NCBI GenBank assembly: GCA_944384065.1
Contig: CALWRY010000016.1
Span: 1 to 33,996, forward strand
Source of the DNA: an uncultured Enterocloster sp.
GTDB lineage: Bacteria > Bacillota > Clostridia > Lachnospirales > Lachnospiraceae
Direction of reading: 5' to 3'
DNA: 33,996 nucleotides
Below the pieces are notes generated by a model. That model had not been told where the DNA came from, searched no databases, and saw only the letters and a program-made list of their open reading frames with translations. The position numbers were made by a program, and so were the translations under genes. Every line of letters begins with the position of its first letter. The stretch's first letter is position 1. Below are positions 23,079-31,671 of the stretch, in pieces.

Positions 23079-25559
23079 TTATTCCGCTTCCACCGCGCAG
23101 AGAAAATCATTCTGCAGGCTTTCAAAATATGCTTCCCCGTCTCCAAGTCCCATTTTCCAGGATTCCCTGGTGTCCGGATCATAGAGCGTCACATTGTACG
23201 TGTCAAATCCTGTCAGCAGCACATACTTTTCCTGATCAATATAGGCAGCCACAGGAATTCCCTTGTCAATGAAATAGAGCACCTGGCTCAGCGAGCATCC
23301 CTGGGCGTCAATCACGAAAATTCCATCGTCAAATTTCTGGCTTCCCTCCAGGGAGTCTATATGCCTGGTCAGCTTCCCCCCGCTTTCCTCCGGGGAACGG
23401 ATTGTCCTTACATTCTGCCGGTTTACCCTGTCCCACAAAATATGCTGGTTTTCATCTGTCACCAGGCCCATCTTGTCATAGGCCAGATCCACCGCTTCCT
23501 TAAAATCCCGGGAGGCTCCCAAATAGTGGCCGCCCCCATACGCGTAAAACACAAGTGTCCCGTCCTCAGCGCGCGAGGGAACCGACGCGGGATCCAGGAC
23601 GCTGACATTTTCAAAGGAGAACGCGGCAGGCGGCGATATGCGCATTCCAGCTCTCTCTATCTCCTTTCCCGTATCCACATAATAAATTCTTCCCCTTTCC
23701 TGGCCGTTTAACCAGCTGATTCCCTCTGTCCCATCATCTTCTGTCCTGCGGTTGCTCACAATGGTGTCCTCCCCCTGGTACACATACGTGTGATCCTCCA
23801 GCTTTGCGCAGCACCACAGATGAATTCTTCCCTCCTCAACACTGACATCCGATATATAAATATTTTCCCTTCTGTACTCGCTTTCAATCTCCATATCGTT
23901 GTTTACAATATACATGGCATACATGGGCAGTCCCTTGACTCTCCCATCCTTCCACCAGATATCCTCCGCATTCGCGGCTCCGTAAATGAGATCACTGCCC
24001 ACAAATCCCAGTACCCGGACATAATCCCCATCTTCCGCGGATATCTCCTGTTTCACCGCCGTATTAAAATCAATGACATGGACAATCTCTGATCCGTATA
24101 GGGATCCCTCCTGCCATGCAAAGCGGCTTCCATCCTCGCTCACCGCAAAGCTTCCCTCAGAAAGTCCCTGAGCCACCACCAAAGATTCATTGCTCTTAAG
24201 ATCCACCCCGTACACAACGGATCCCGCCATCAGGTAAATCATACCGTTGGGGCTCACATAGGAGAGCCTGCGTATATCCTCCTCTATCCGCTCAAAGGAC
24301 TGATTTTCCGAGATAAAAAATTTCTCCTGCACCGTATCTGTCTGCCAGTCAAAGCTGTACAGCGCGATGCCGGTCTGTCCCTCGTATTTTCCCCGGTTCA
24401 TATATCCGTAGACCAGAAAATCCAGATTCCCGCTGTCTGAAAGAGTCAGAATTTTAATTCCATGCCGGTCAAAACCGCTGCGCGTCCCGTCATCCTCCTG
24501 GCTGAAGAAGGAAAATACGCAGGAAAGCCAGTTCTCCTCCCTGTCATAGCACCACAAATTTCCATTCACCGTAAAGGCCGTGTACCGTCCATTTTCACTT
24601 TTCAGGGAAGAAACGCCCTCCCCGTCCTGTATCCCAAAAAGAATCTTGGATCCTGAGAAAGAATTGGCTTCACCGGAAAATATCTCATTTACCCGGCGCT
24701 CATAATTCATCATATAAATTCTCTTCTCGTTCCACTTCATGGTGAAATTATCTTCCGCCTGGGCAAAATACTCGGATCCGTCCGTTTCCCGGATTTTCAC
24801 CCGGTAGGACACCTGCACATGTCCCATAATCCCATCATACTCCTGGAGGGTTATCTGCGGCTCTCCCACCAGCTCCACATCCAGCCCGTCCCATGTAAAG
24901 TGGCTGAAGCTGGCGCGGATTGTGACAAAGCCAAGGGAGCTGTTATCCTCCGTCCCGTCCGTCTCCAGGTAGGCGGTCAAGTCCTGGGCCTGTTCGTAAT
25001 CCAGACTTTTTCTTGTGAATGTGTCCGCCAGCTGCACCATATCCTCCGCGTAGGAAGGTGTGTCCGCCCACATAATTCTGGTGTAATACCGGACATTCTT
25101 CTCCCCCATGTCCAGCGTAATACATAAGAGATAGGTTTCATTTTTTGTGAGAAGATTCTGAATGGGCAGAGCTGCCCGTATGCTTCCGTCCCCGCTCTCC
25201 CAATCCGCAAGCTCTGTTCTCTCAATCAGCCGTTCCAGGGAAAGGCTGCGTATCTCATAGCTGATGCCTGTTATTGTATTTCCATACTCTTCAATACGGA
25301 TTTCCAGCCTCCGGTCCTGGGGAAGTACAGAAATACAGTCCCTGGCCGCCGTATTTCCCATATCCTTCAAATACCCTCTCAGGCAATTGATCTCCCGGCT
25401 CCCGGACTGCGTATAAATCAGAGGAAGCGTCGGTTCCTCTATGGATGTATAGACAGCGGTTTCCCGCTCCATTGTATTGCGGGCCCCAAAAAAATATATT
25501 ACAACAGCGGCGGCGAATATAAAAAAAAGGATCGCCCCGTTTCGTATTTTCTTCTTCAT
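23079..25559 (-). CDS. Large membrane-anchored extracellular protein with propeller-like centre and C39-like tail
   Basis: The 826-residue protein starts with a basic N-terminus and one hydrophobic helix (NGAILFFIFAAAVVIYFFGA), so it is probably anchored with the rest outside the cytoplasm. The middle (about 300-640) has repeating beta-strand units such as LKSENGRYTAFTVNGNLWCY and FAVSEDGSRFAWQEGSLYG, as in WD/TolB-type propellers. The last 80 residues (CSLSQVLYFIDKGIPVAAYI, then KYVLLTGFDTYNVTLYDP) look like the second half of a C39-like papain fold. There, the usual histidine before the V-V-x-G-Y/F-D strand appears replaced by EKY, and I see no clear nucleophile, so peptidase activity is doubtful. 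GGGAGG lies upstream. No named family is recognised. Confidence 0.72.
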   Translation of the reverse strand: MKKKIRNGAILFFIFAAAVVIYFFGARNTMERETAVYTSIEEPTLPLIYTQSGSREINCLRGYLKDMGNTAARDCISVLPQDRRLEIRIEEYGNTITGISYEIRSLSLERLIERTELADWESGDGSIRAALPIQNLLTKNETYLLCITLDMGEKNVRYYTRIMWADTPSYAEDMVQLADTFTRKSLDYEQAQDLTAYLETDGTEDNSSLGFVTIRASFSHFTWDGLDVELVGEPQITLQEYDGIMGHVQVSYRVKIRETDGSEYFAQAEDNFTMKWNEKRIYMMNYERRVNEIFSGEANSFSGSKILFGIQDGEGVSSLKSENGRYTAFTVNGNLWCYDREENWLSCVFSFFSQEDDGTRSGFDRHGIKILTLSDSGNLDFLVYGYMNRGKYEGQTGIALYSFDWQTDTVQEKFFISENQSFERIEEDIRRLSYVSPNGMIYLMAGSVVYGVDLKSNESLVVAQGLSEGSFAVSEDGSRFAWQEGSLYGSEIVHVIDFNTAVKQEISAEDGDYVRVLGFVGSDLIYGAANAEDIWWKDGRVKGLPMYAMYIVNNDMEIESEYRRENIYISDVSVEEGRIHLWCCAKLEDHTYVYQGEDTIVSNRRTEDDGTEGISWLNGQERGRIYYVDTGKEIERAGMRISPPAAFSFENVSVLDPASVPSRAEDGTLVFYAYGGGHYLGASRDFKEAVDLAYDKMGLVTDENQHILWDRVNRQNVRTIRSPEESGGKLTRHIDSLEGSQKFDDGIFVIDAQGCSLSQVLYFIDKGIPVAAYIDQEKYVLLTGFDTYNVTLYDPDTRESWKMGLGDGEAYFESLQNDFLCAVEAE

Positions 25560-25629
25560 CCGATAATCAAATTCCTCCCGGAAAGGTCTGTCTGCCCGGC
25601 TCCCCCGGGCGCTGGCTGCAGGGTAAAAT

Positions 25630-26379
25630 TCACGCGTGGTACTTTAGCTTTGTCTCCACAAGAAAATCCACGCCGAGGGCGTCTGTCTCCCTCCGCGCCT
25701 CCTGTCCCTCCTGATCAAAAAGCTCCGGATATTTCTGAATGATCCTGCGCTCCTGGCTTACAATCCGGTTCAAATGGTGCTGCAGAATATTGCAGAGGCG
25801 GTCCGTGTCCTTTGCAAGGACCGCGTCAATCAGCTCCTTATGCTGATCAATGATGCGTCTTTCAATTCCCTCCTCGGCCATGACGAGAAGCCGCATCCGG
25901 TTATAATGGCCGGAATTGTTGGCAAGAATTTCAAAGCAATATCCCTTTTTTACCGCGTAATAAAAAATAGAGTGAAAGTACACGTCCTCCGCCATAAAAG
26001 CCCGGGCGTCGCCTGACTTTAAAATCGAATTCTGGCGGTCAAGGGACATTTCCAGATCCGTGAGAATCTTTAAATCGCAGATTCCCATAAACTCCAGCAT
26101 AATTTCCTTTTCCACGCTGACCCGCATAAAGCGCTCATTGCGGATCTTATCATAATTGATCTTGGAAACCATAGTCCCCTTCTGGGGCAGAAGCGTCACA
26201 AGCCCTTCCTTTGAAAGGCTGATCAGGGCGTCCCTCACCGGAGTTCTCCCTGAATTATAAACCTCTACGATATCCTTTATGCTGATTACCATACCGGGGC
26301 GCAGCTTTAATTCGAGAATGTCCGTCCGAAGCAGGTCATATATAGTATCTTCCCGATTTTTTTGTTCAGCGGCGTCCAT
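25630..26379 (-). CDS. GntR-family (FCD-type) transcriptional regulator
   Basis: The 249-residue protein has an N-terminal GntR winged helix (residues about 12-75; RPGMVISIKDIVEVYNSGRTPVRDALISLSKEGLV) and a C-terminal all-helical FCD-type ligand domain. The helix motif AEDVYFHSIFYYA and later NRMRLL and QHKELIDAV offer the metal and effector-binding residues typical of this group. ATG at 26379 is chosen because GGAGG stands five bases before it. It overlaps the end of the peptidase gene by 14 bases, so it is translated as the last gene of a four-gene operon. It probably controls that operon in response to the substrate. Confidence 0.9.
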   Translation of the reverse strand: MDAAEQKNREDTIYDLLRTDILELKLRPGMVISIKDIVEVYNSGRTPVRDALISLSKEGLVTLLPQKGTMVSKINYDKIRNERFMRVSVEKEIMLEFMGICDLKILTDLEMSLDRQNSILKSGDARAFMAEDVYFHSIFYYAVKKGYCFEILANNSGHYNRMRLLVMAEEGIERRIIDQHKELIDAVLAKDTDRLCNILQHHLNRIVSQERRIIQKYPELFDQEGQEARRETDALGVDFLVETKLKYHA

Positions 26380-27025
26380 CTGTACCTCCATAACTCATAA
26401 CTTCCGAATACATCTTTAAAGCTTCATTCGGATTATAATTATAGTACAAAAGGATGTCCAATGTAAATGGTGAATAAGGAAATTGATTTAAATTTTTTGT
26501 AAACGCCATCCCGGCAATCTCAGAAAGCGCACGGATCGTGGAAGTGTGCTTATATCCAAAGAATTTCCAGAGAGTAATTGTCTCTGTCCGGGTGTAAATT
26601 TCCTCCTCCTCTTCCTCAAAAAAATGAAACAGCTCATGGCCGAGTATCAGATTTTTCATCTGGTCCTCTGTCACAAGCTTGCGCACCTGCTCATCCGAAG
26701 CTGCCTTCTGGACGGGCTCCCTCATAATCTGAATCTGATTCGGAGGCGTAAAAAGGGCGAACAGAATCCGTCCCCCCACATTCGCCTCCTTTGGAAAGGT
26801 AATGGAAAGCCCCAGGATCCTTGCGATCTCCCAGGGATCCGTGGTGCCAAAGCGAAGGGCTGTCTTTTCCGCCAGCTGGTTTCCGCACTCCACGGCCTTT
26901 TGTATCATATCTCTCTTTTTTTCATCGCCTATCTTGTGACAGAGAACATCCCTGGAGAATGCGTACATTCCCCAGGAGATGTCGTCCACCTCTGACAGGC
27001 GTTTATTCATTTCGCCTATTGTCAT
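26366..27025 (-). CDS. HExxH zinc metallopeptidase-like protein (ImmA/IrrE-like)
   Basis: The 219-residue protein carries a zinc-peptidase motif, LILGHELFHFFEE (His130, Glu131, His134), with a candidate third ligand Glu169 in RALSEIAGMAF one helix later. This layout resembles the M78 (ImmA/IrrE) group, whose members cut repressor proteins or sense oxidised state. The fit is by motif and size only. It lacks an attached helix-turn-helix, a signal peptide and membrane segments, so it is cytoplasmic. Its start is four bases after the hydantoinase stop with only a weak ribosome site, implying coupling. Its stop overlaps the GntR start. A link to the regulator's turnover or to the enzyme's maturation is speculative. 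Confidence 0.65.
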   Translation of the reverse strand: MTIGEMNKRLSEVDDISWGMYAFSRDVLCHKIGDEKKRDMIQKAVECGNQLAEKTALRFGTTDPWEIARILGLSITFPKEANVGGRILFALFTPPNQIQIMREPVQKAASDEQVRKLVTEDQMKNLILGHELFHFFEEEEEEIYTRTETITLWKFFGYKHTSTIRALSEIAGMAFTKNLNQFPYSPFTLDILLYYNYNPNEALKMYSEVMSYGGTDGRR

Positions 27026-27029
27026 ATCG

Positions 27030-29159
27030 TTAGCTCTGCTTAATATTTGCAGCTACAATCAGAATGTCCTCATCCGGCTCCATGGAGGAAACCTCCAGAT
27101 CCGTGAGGAGCTCCAGCTGGTCAAAATCCTGGGCGGAGAAGTCCATCACTCTGGCGCCCATGCACAGATAGTAGTCCGGGCGGGCGATGAGCTCGGTCTG
27201 GTACACCGCCATGTCATCCCAAAGCCGCTTCATGGCGTCCAGATATTCGCCGGCCTTTGTCTTGATGCACATGCCCCGGCCTCTCTGCACCTTGATGAAG
27301 CCCTTCTTGTCCACAATGCGGACAGCCCCTGCGGTCAGCGGATCCGCCTGGTTTCCATATACATAGAAGTAAGGCGTGCTGGCTAAAAGGTGGGCCTCGT
27401 CGTCCGCCACGCGCATATCCTCCGCGGCCAGGTGGCGGGCCTCGGACTCATCGCACTCCTTTAAGAGATCCGTGGTCTTAACCTCCGTGGATCCTGTGGC
27501 GATGGCCGTAACTTTGGAGGTCTGGGGATCAATCTCCACATGGATCTCCACAGACTCCGCCGTAGCGCCGGACTCGATGGCCTTGTTTAAAGCCTCGTTC
27601 TTGATGGCGCGGATGTCCTCCTTGGAGGGGGAAGGGATAATACGCTCCACCACATCCCGGACCATGGACAGAGCCACGCCGATGGAGGAGATAACCTCCG
27701 CATTCTCCGGGATGGAGTATTTCACGCCCATCTTGTTGCTGAAGTAGATGATCAGGGAGGACGCGCCGCCTCCTACGCCTACCAGGGAAATCTGGTCCTT
27801 CTCCAGCTTATATTTCTCCGCCAGATCCAGGATAACCGGCTCGATCTTGGCATAGGCCTTCTCCATGATCTGGGTGGCGATATCCTCCACGGTTGTACCG
27901 CAGTAATCCGCAAGGGCCTGCATGGCCTTCTTGGCGGATTCCACATTTCCGTAGGAGAAATGCTCCGGCTTCACCAGGCCCAGCACGTTGGCCGCGCAGG
28001 AATTGGTGATGGTCACCGCGCTTCCGTCCTCCATGCGGATGCGGACATAGTCATCGGGATCCCCGGGCTTGGGTGAGAAGAACTCCACCTTGGGCCCTTT
28101 GATCTTATCCGTATCAGTGAATACCGCGTAGTCAAGACCCGCAATATGGGCGGAACGGGGGCCTACATCCACAATGCCCTGCTTGTTGGCCCGGACCATG
28201 GATCCGCCGGCCACGCCCAGAACCCGCACATCCAGGGAGGAAATGTAGGTGGCGTGTCCGCCTACCACAGAGTAGTCAATGGCGGGACGGCCGTTCTTGA
28301 TGACGCCGATGTTGGTGGTGGTTCCTCCCACCTCAAAATACACGCCGTTGGAAGCCCGCAGGTACATAAGAGATCCCATAACGGAGGCCGCCGGTCCGGA
28401 GAGCATGGTCAGCACCGGGCGCTTCTTCATCTCGGAGATCTCCATAACGCCGCCATCGCCTCTCATGATCATCAGGGGCACATTTACCCCCGCCTCCCGG
28501 ACGGAAGCCTCGGTGGAGTTTGCCGTGTCCAGCATTTTGGGAAGAATGGAGGCGTTGATGGCCGCAGTCCTTGTACGGCGGGTAAGTCCGTACAGCTTGG
28601 TGATGTCGGAGGCCATGGTGGTGGGGATTCCCTTGGCGCTTGCCACCTCATAGACCTCCTGCTCCGGGCCGCCGTCGTCCACGCCGAAGGCCATGGAGGA
28701 CACAAACACCTGGGCGCCCTGGGACTGCATCCTGTCGATGGTCTCCTCCACAACCGCCTTGTCCATTTTCTTTACATTCAAAAATTCATTTACGATCTTG
28801 ATCTTCTTCTGATTTCCCAGGTCAATGTCGTCCAGACGGGTCTGCCTCTTGGCTAAGAAGCCCTCCAGGCCGCCCTTTGCCATTCCGATGACGCCCACGG
28901 TGGCCACGTCGCCCTCAATAAGGGCGTTTGTGGCCTGGGTGGTGGAATGGGCTACGAATACCACATCGCTGGGACTGATATTGTTCTCCGTCAGACAATT
29001 CTGGAAGGACTTCACAACGCCCGCGGCAACGCCTCTGGGATCGTCATGGGTTGTCTTTACGGAAGATTTTCCAATAATCTCATGGGTCGCATTGTCGATT
29101 GCGACTGCCTTTGTGTGAGTACCGCCAACGTCGATACCCATTCGCACGGATCTGCCCAT
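27030..29159 (-). CDS. Hydantoinase/oxoprolinase family protein (HyuA-like)
   Basis: The 709-residue protein belongs to the ASKHA-fold hydantoinase A / 5-oxoprolinase family, which opens cyclic amides or activates ketones with ATP. The nucleotide-binding start MGIDVGGTHTKAVAID, the segment LSGPAASVMGSLMYL, the second phosphate loop EVGGTTTNIGV and GVGGGASSLIIYFS are clear. The last 180 residues, beyond the core, are rich in charged beta/alpha elements and less familiar. The usual partner HyuB is not present in the window, which is notable because most HyuA proteins need one. AAGGAGG precedes the start, 22 bp after the permease gene. Confidence 0.88.
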   Translation of the reverse strand: MGRSVRMGIDVGGTHTKAVAIDNATHEIIGKSSVKTTHDDPRGVAAGVVKSFQNCLTENNISPSDVVFVAHSTTQATNALIEGDVATVGVIGMAKGGLEGFLAKRQTRLDDIDLGNQKKIKIVNEFLNVKKMDKAVVEETIDRMQSQGAQVFVSSMAFGVDDGGPEQEVYEVASAKGIPTTMASDITKLYGLTRRTRTAAINASILPKMLDTANSTEASVREAGVNVPLMIMRGDGGVMEISEMKKRPVLTMLSGPAASVMGSLMYLRASNGVYFEVGGTTTNIGVIKNGRPAIDYSVVGGHATYISSLDVRVLGVAGGSMVRANKQGIVDVGPRSAHIAGLDYAVFTDTDKIKGPKVEFFSPKPGDPDDYVRIRMEDGSAVTITNSCAANVLGLVKPEHFSYGNVESAKKAMQALADYCGTTVEDIATQIMEKAYAKIEPVILDLAEKYKLEKDQISLVGVGGGASSLIIYFSNKMGVKYSIPENAEVISSIGVALSMVRDVVERIIPSPSKEDIRAIKNEALNKAIESGATAESVEIHVEIDPQTSKVTAIATGSTEVKTTDLLKECDESEARHLAAEDMRVADDEAHLLASTPYFYVYGNQADPLTAGAVRIVDKKGFIKVQRGRGMCIKTKAGEYLDAMKRLWDDMAVYQTELIARPDYYLCMGARVMDFSAQDFDQLELLTDLEVSSMEPDEDILIVAANIKQS

Positions 29160-29181
29160 TTGCCTTCTTCCTCCTTCCCTA

Positions 29182-30528
29182 TTACATCAAGCTGCCGTAC
29201 AGCACATACACCGCCATGCAGCAGATGATGCCCACGATCCAGCCGGTGGGAATGGACATCTTCATGTAGTCCTTGGTGGAAACCTTGGTGTATCCGAATC
29301 CCCATGCAACCCAGGACTGGGTGATGTCAAGATGCTGGGGCGCAATAGTGGTCACTGCGAACAGCGGATACAGGAAGGCGACCGGAGCGCCCGGAAGGGT
29401 GGTGATCACAACAGCCAGAATAGCGGTTCCGCATCCAACCAGGTTCATGGGGCCGCGGAAGAAGCCAAGGGGCGTGAGCACTGCGAACACAATCGCCAGG
29501 GCCAGCGCCGAGGTGGGGACAAAGCCTCCCAGGATGGCTGTAAAGTAAGGTGCGGCATAGGTCGCGGCGTTGTTGAACATAGCCAGCGTAAGCAGGAAGC
29601 CTACCATGGGAGCCACGTCAATGGCGCCGTCGGTGAACAGTTTTGCAAACAGGCGGCAGATCTCGGAGTATGTACCCCGAAGCTTGCCTGTGGTAATCAG
29701 TGCGTAGATGGCGGACAGGCAGAATCCCAAGATAATCGGAATCTCGAAAAGCACAACGCCCAGCACGGGAAGGATTACGGAAATCCAGGAAATTGCAGGG
29801 GCATTGTCATTTACAGAGCCGGCTGCCGCCGCCCATGCATGGGAGGTTTTCTTCTTTCCCATGTTGAAGTTGGCTACCACCAGAACCACCACCAGGGACA
29901 CTGCCATGCAGATGATGCCGATGGTGAAATAGTCATTGTAGGTGTAGTTGGCCGCCTCCGGGTTGAAGCCGGCGTAGATGGTCTGATACTGATTAAAGTT
30001 TACAATGTTGCCAAAGATTCCTGCCATGATGGATCCCATAAAGCTGAACATTGCGATGGGAGCAGGAATTCCAAGGGACAGAAGAATCGGAAGCACGATA
30101 ACCGCGATGGAGATAACCGGTCCGATACCTGTCATGGACATGAAGATAATCGCTGTCACGATGCACAGAAGGCCCATGGTGATTCTGGGCTTGTCCCCGC
30201 CCAGCTCAACCACCTTGCGGATCAGGGTGGCCGCAATACCCGTATCCATCAGCACTCTTCCAAAGAATGCGCCGAAGAACACGTTTACCAGAATGGAGCT
30301 GGCGTAGTTTGCAGGTCCTGTTGCGTACACGTATGTGAGCGAATCAATCAGGGTCTGGCCCTCCATAATGTCTGTGGGGGCAATGGCGTTTCCGATCAGA
30401 GCCAGAACCGTCCAGAAAGTTGCCATCACGGCAAATCCCACCATAAGGTTGAAACCTTTGACGCAGTACCACACCAATCCCACGAAGGACAGGATCATGA
30501 TAATGCCTATGATAACATTGATGTTCAT
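29182..30528 (-). CDS. Permease of the ion-transporter superfamily (GntP/CitMHS-like)
   Basis: The 448-residue protein has about twelve hydrophobic helices. The central SMTGIGPVISIAVIVLPILLS and the late GFFRGPMNLVGCGTAIL resemble the re-entrant loop regions of GntP/CitM-type carboxylate symporters. The exact subfamily is uncertain. AAGGAGGG stands before the ATG. As first gene of the operon with the HyuA-like protein and GntR regulator, it probably imports the compound that the hydantoinase-like enzyme acts on, perhaps a cyclic amide, lactam or related carboxylate. Confidence 0.78.
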   Translation of the reverse strand: MNINVIIGIIMILSFVGLVWYCVKGFNLMVGFAVMATFWTVLALIGNAIAPTDIMEGQTLIDSLTYVYATGPANYASSILVNVFFGAFFGRVLMDTGIAATLIRKVVELGGDKPRITMGLLCIVTAIIFMSMTGIGPVISIAVIVLPILLSLGIPAPIAMFSFMGSIMAGIFGNIVNFNQYQTIYAGFNPEAANYTYNDYFTIGIICMAVSLVVVLVVANFNMGKKKTSHAWAAAAGSVNDNAPAISWISVILPVLGVVLFEIPIILGFCLSAIYALITTGKLRGTYSEICRLFAKLFTDGAIDVAPMVGFLLTLAMFNNAATYAAPYFTAILGGFVPTSALALAIVFAVLTPLGFFRGPMNLVGCGTAILAVVITTLPGAPVAFLYPLFAVTTIAPQHLDITQSWVAWGFGYTKVSTKDYMKMSIPTGWIVGIICCMAVYVLYGSLM

Positions 30529-30607
30529 ACGAACCCTCCTTAAAAATTGTTTGGTTTGTTTCTAAGCAGAGGCCTCTTCTTTCCGCTTTCGAGCATCTAT
30601 ATTTTAC

Positions 30608-30623
30608 AACTAATATATTAGTT
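30608..30623. promoter_or_regulatory. Palindromic operator candidate of the permease-hydantoinase operon
   Basis: AACTAATATATTAGTT is a perfect 16-bp palindrome 80 bp upstream of the permease start. GntR/FCD regulators bind short AT-rich palindromes, and the operon ends with such a regulator, so autoregulation through this site is likely. Confidence 0.6.
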
Positions 30624-30902
30624 TGGGTACTGGTATTTTTAACGTATTTGCACTATATTTTTTATATATAATGCACAAAAAATCGATTTACAGCATTTTT
30701 TATGCCAATATTTTTCCAATTTATGAAACTTTATACTGGTAGTTTTCCATCATTATTTTGGTTTTTATGCCTATTAATCCCTGTTAAATTTTTGCTAATA
30801 CATCAGTTTTTTAAACTGATATTTTACTTTGCTTTACCAGATCCCAAAATTTTCCAATGCCCATGCTGTCATACTTACCCCTTTGGAGCAGGCGGCTCCC
30901 AC

Positions 30903-30933
30903 AAAAAAAGCCCTTCCCATGCGAAGGACTTTT
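30903..30933 (-). terminator. Terminator of the proline-rich protein gene
   Basis: On the minus strand AAAAGTCCTTC and GGAAGGGCTTTT form a hairpin with a short GCAT loop and end in a run of seven T. It lies about 35 bp after the stop. Confidence 0.82.
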
Positions 30934-30966
30934 CCTGCTGTCTTATCTGTTTCCTTTGACGGTCCC

Positions 30967-31569
30967 TCACAACATACATATTCCCCTGCTGCACCGTCTA
31001 TTATACATTTCATTTAAAAGAAGTACCTTTACCATATCCTGAAGCCAGGTGAGATCGGATTTTGGCGGCCGGTGGGATGGCCGGCCCGGCTTGGGCGGAG
31101 GCGGCGGCACAGGACGGCCTGGCGGAGGCGGCGGCACGGGGCGGCCCGGCGGAGGCGGCGGCACGGGGCGGCCTGGCGGGGGCGGCGGCACGGGGCGGCC
31201 TGGCCTCTGGTTGGGCCTTCCTGTAATTGGCAAGCTCTGTCCACATATTTCATCCTCAGGGAATTTATGCCGGATATGAAAATCTTCGATTTTTTCTTCA
31301 CCTCCGGCCAGGCATTGAATGGACGCTTTCTCCTTCTCTGTCTCCTCCTCTTTTATATTCCACATATCCCTCAATTTCTCTTCGCCCTCAGCTGACAGGA
31401 TTGTATCACAGACTGATAAACACAGCCTGTTTACCATCCATTCATCCATGTATTCGTCATACATGGGACTGTTTTTATAATCGATCCCATCGCAGGCCTC
31501 CGATACGTATTTTTGAAGAACCTTCACATTCGGAGGATACATACTCATAATACGCACAATATCCCGCAT
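30967..31569 (-). CDS. Proline-rich repeat protein of unknown function
   Basis: The 200-residue protein has three parts. Residues 1-100 are a mixed, acidic domain (MRDIVRIMSMYPPNVKVLQKY; later MVNRLCLSVCDTIL). Residues about 123-159 are four exact repeats of GRPVPPPPP. The tail SDLTWLQDMVKVLLLNEMYN ends in a basic RRCSRG segment. There is no signal peptide. I do not recognise the family; the proline linker would hold the ends apart or bind partners, and a spore-coat or cell-surface role is only a guess. AAGGAGAG precedes the start. The ATG lies inside the arm of a perfect 16-bp inverted repeat. Confidence 0.75.
   Translation of the reverse strand: MRDIVRIMSMYPPNVKVLQKYVSEACDGIDYKNSPMYDEYMDEWMVNRLCLSVCDTILSAEGEEKLRDMWNIKEEETEKEKASIQCLAGGEEKIEDFHIRHKFPEDEICGQSLPITGRPNQRPGRPVPPPPPGRPVPPPPPGRPVPPPPPGRPVPPPPPKPGRPSHRPPKSDLTWLQDMVKVLLLNEMYNRRCSRGICML
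31094..31201 (-). repeat. Four 27-bp tandem repeats encoding GRPVPPPPP
   Basis: Units at 31094, 31121, 31148 and 31175 are nearly identical and very GC-rich. They differ only at a few third codon positions, so the expansion is recent or homogenised. Copy number may vary between strains. Confidence 0.9.
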
Positions 31570-31615
31570 ATATTTTCTCTCCTTTTTCTCTCACTTCCAA
31601 TATATGCGGGATATT
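31558..31615 (-). promoter_or_regulatory. Perfect 16-bp inverted repeat enclosing the ribosome site and start codon
   Basis: AATATCCCGCATATAT (31558-31573) is the exact complement of ATATATGCGGGATATT (31600-31615), with a 26-base spacer. On the minus-strand mRNA the ATG (31569-31567) lies in the 3' arm and AAGGAGAG lies in the loop. Folding would bury the start codon while leaving the ribosome site exposed. Confidence 0.7.
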
Positions 31616-31671
31616 TCCCAATGCTGACTATTTTATTTTTTCGTAATTCCTGTGACCGTTCCGATAGTCTG

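Larger units (their letters stand above)
30529..30966. other. AT-rich intergenic region upstream of the permease operon
   Basis: No gene is supported in these 438 bp. It holds the palindrome at 30608-30623, an imperfect dyad TTTGCACTATA ... TATAATGCACAAA (about 30649-30676), a short hairpin ATCAGTTT/AAACTGAT (30802-30820), and the terminator of the proline-rich gene near its right end. The permease promoter should lie at 30600-30690 on the minus strand, but several AT-rich hexamers compete and I do not choose one. The 85-codon plus-strand frame at 30702 has no ribosome site and crosses the terminator. Confidence 0.6.

Noticed and set aside
29332-30543. 403-codon plus-strand frame opposite the permease
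   Set aside because: It is a GC-driven shadow rich in His, Gly and Gln, with no ribosome site; the minus strand encodes a clear membrane protein.
30702-30959. 85-codon plus-strand frame in the AT-rich gap
   Set aside because: Hydrophobic only because the DNA is AT-rich; no ribosome site, and it crosses the terminator of the proline-rich gene.
31049-31279. Plus-strand frame coding a glycine-rich GGGGGTGRPG repeat protein
   Set aside because: It is the antisense reading of the GRPVPPPPP repeats, has no ribosome site, and the minus-strand gene has one with a clear terminator.
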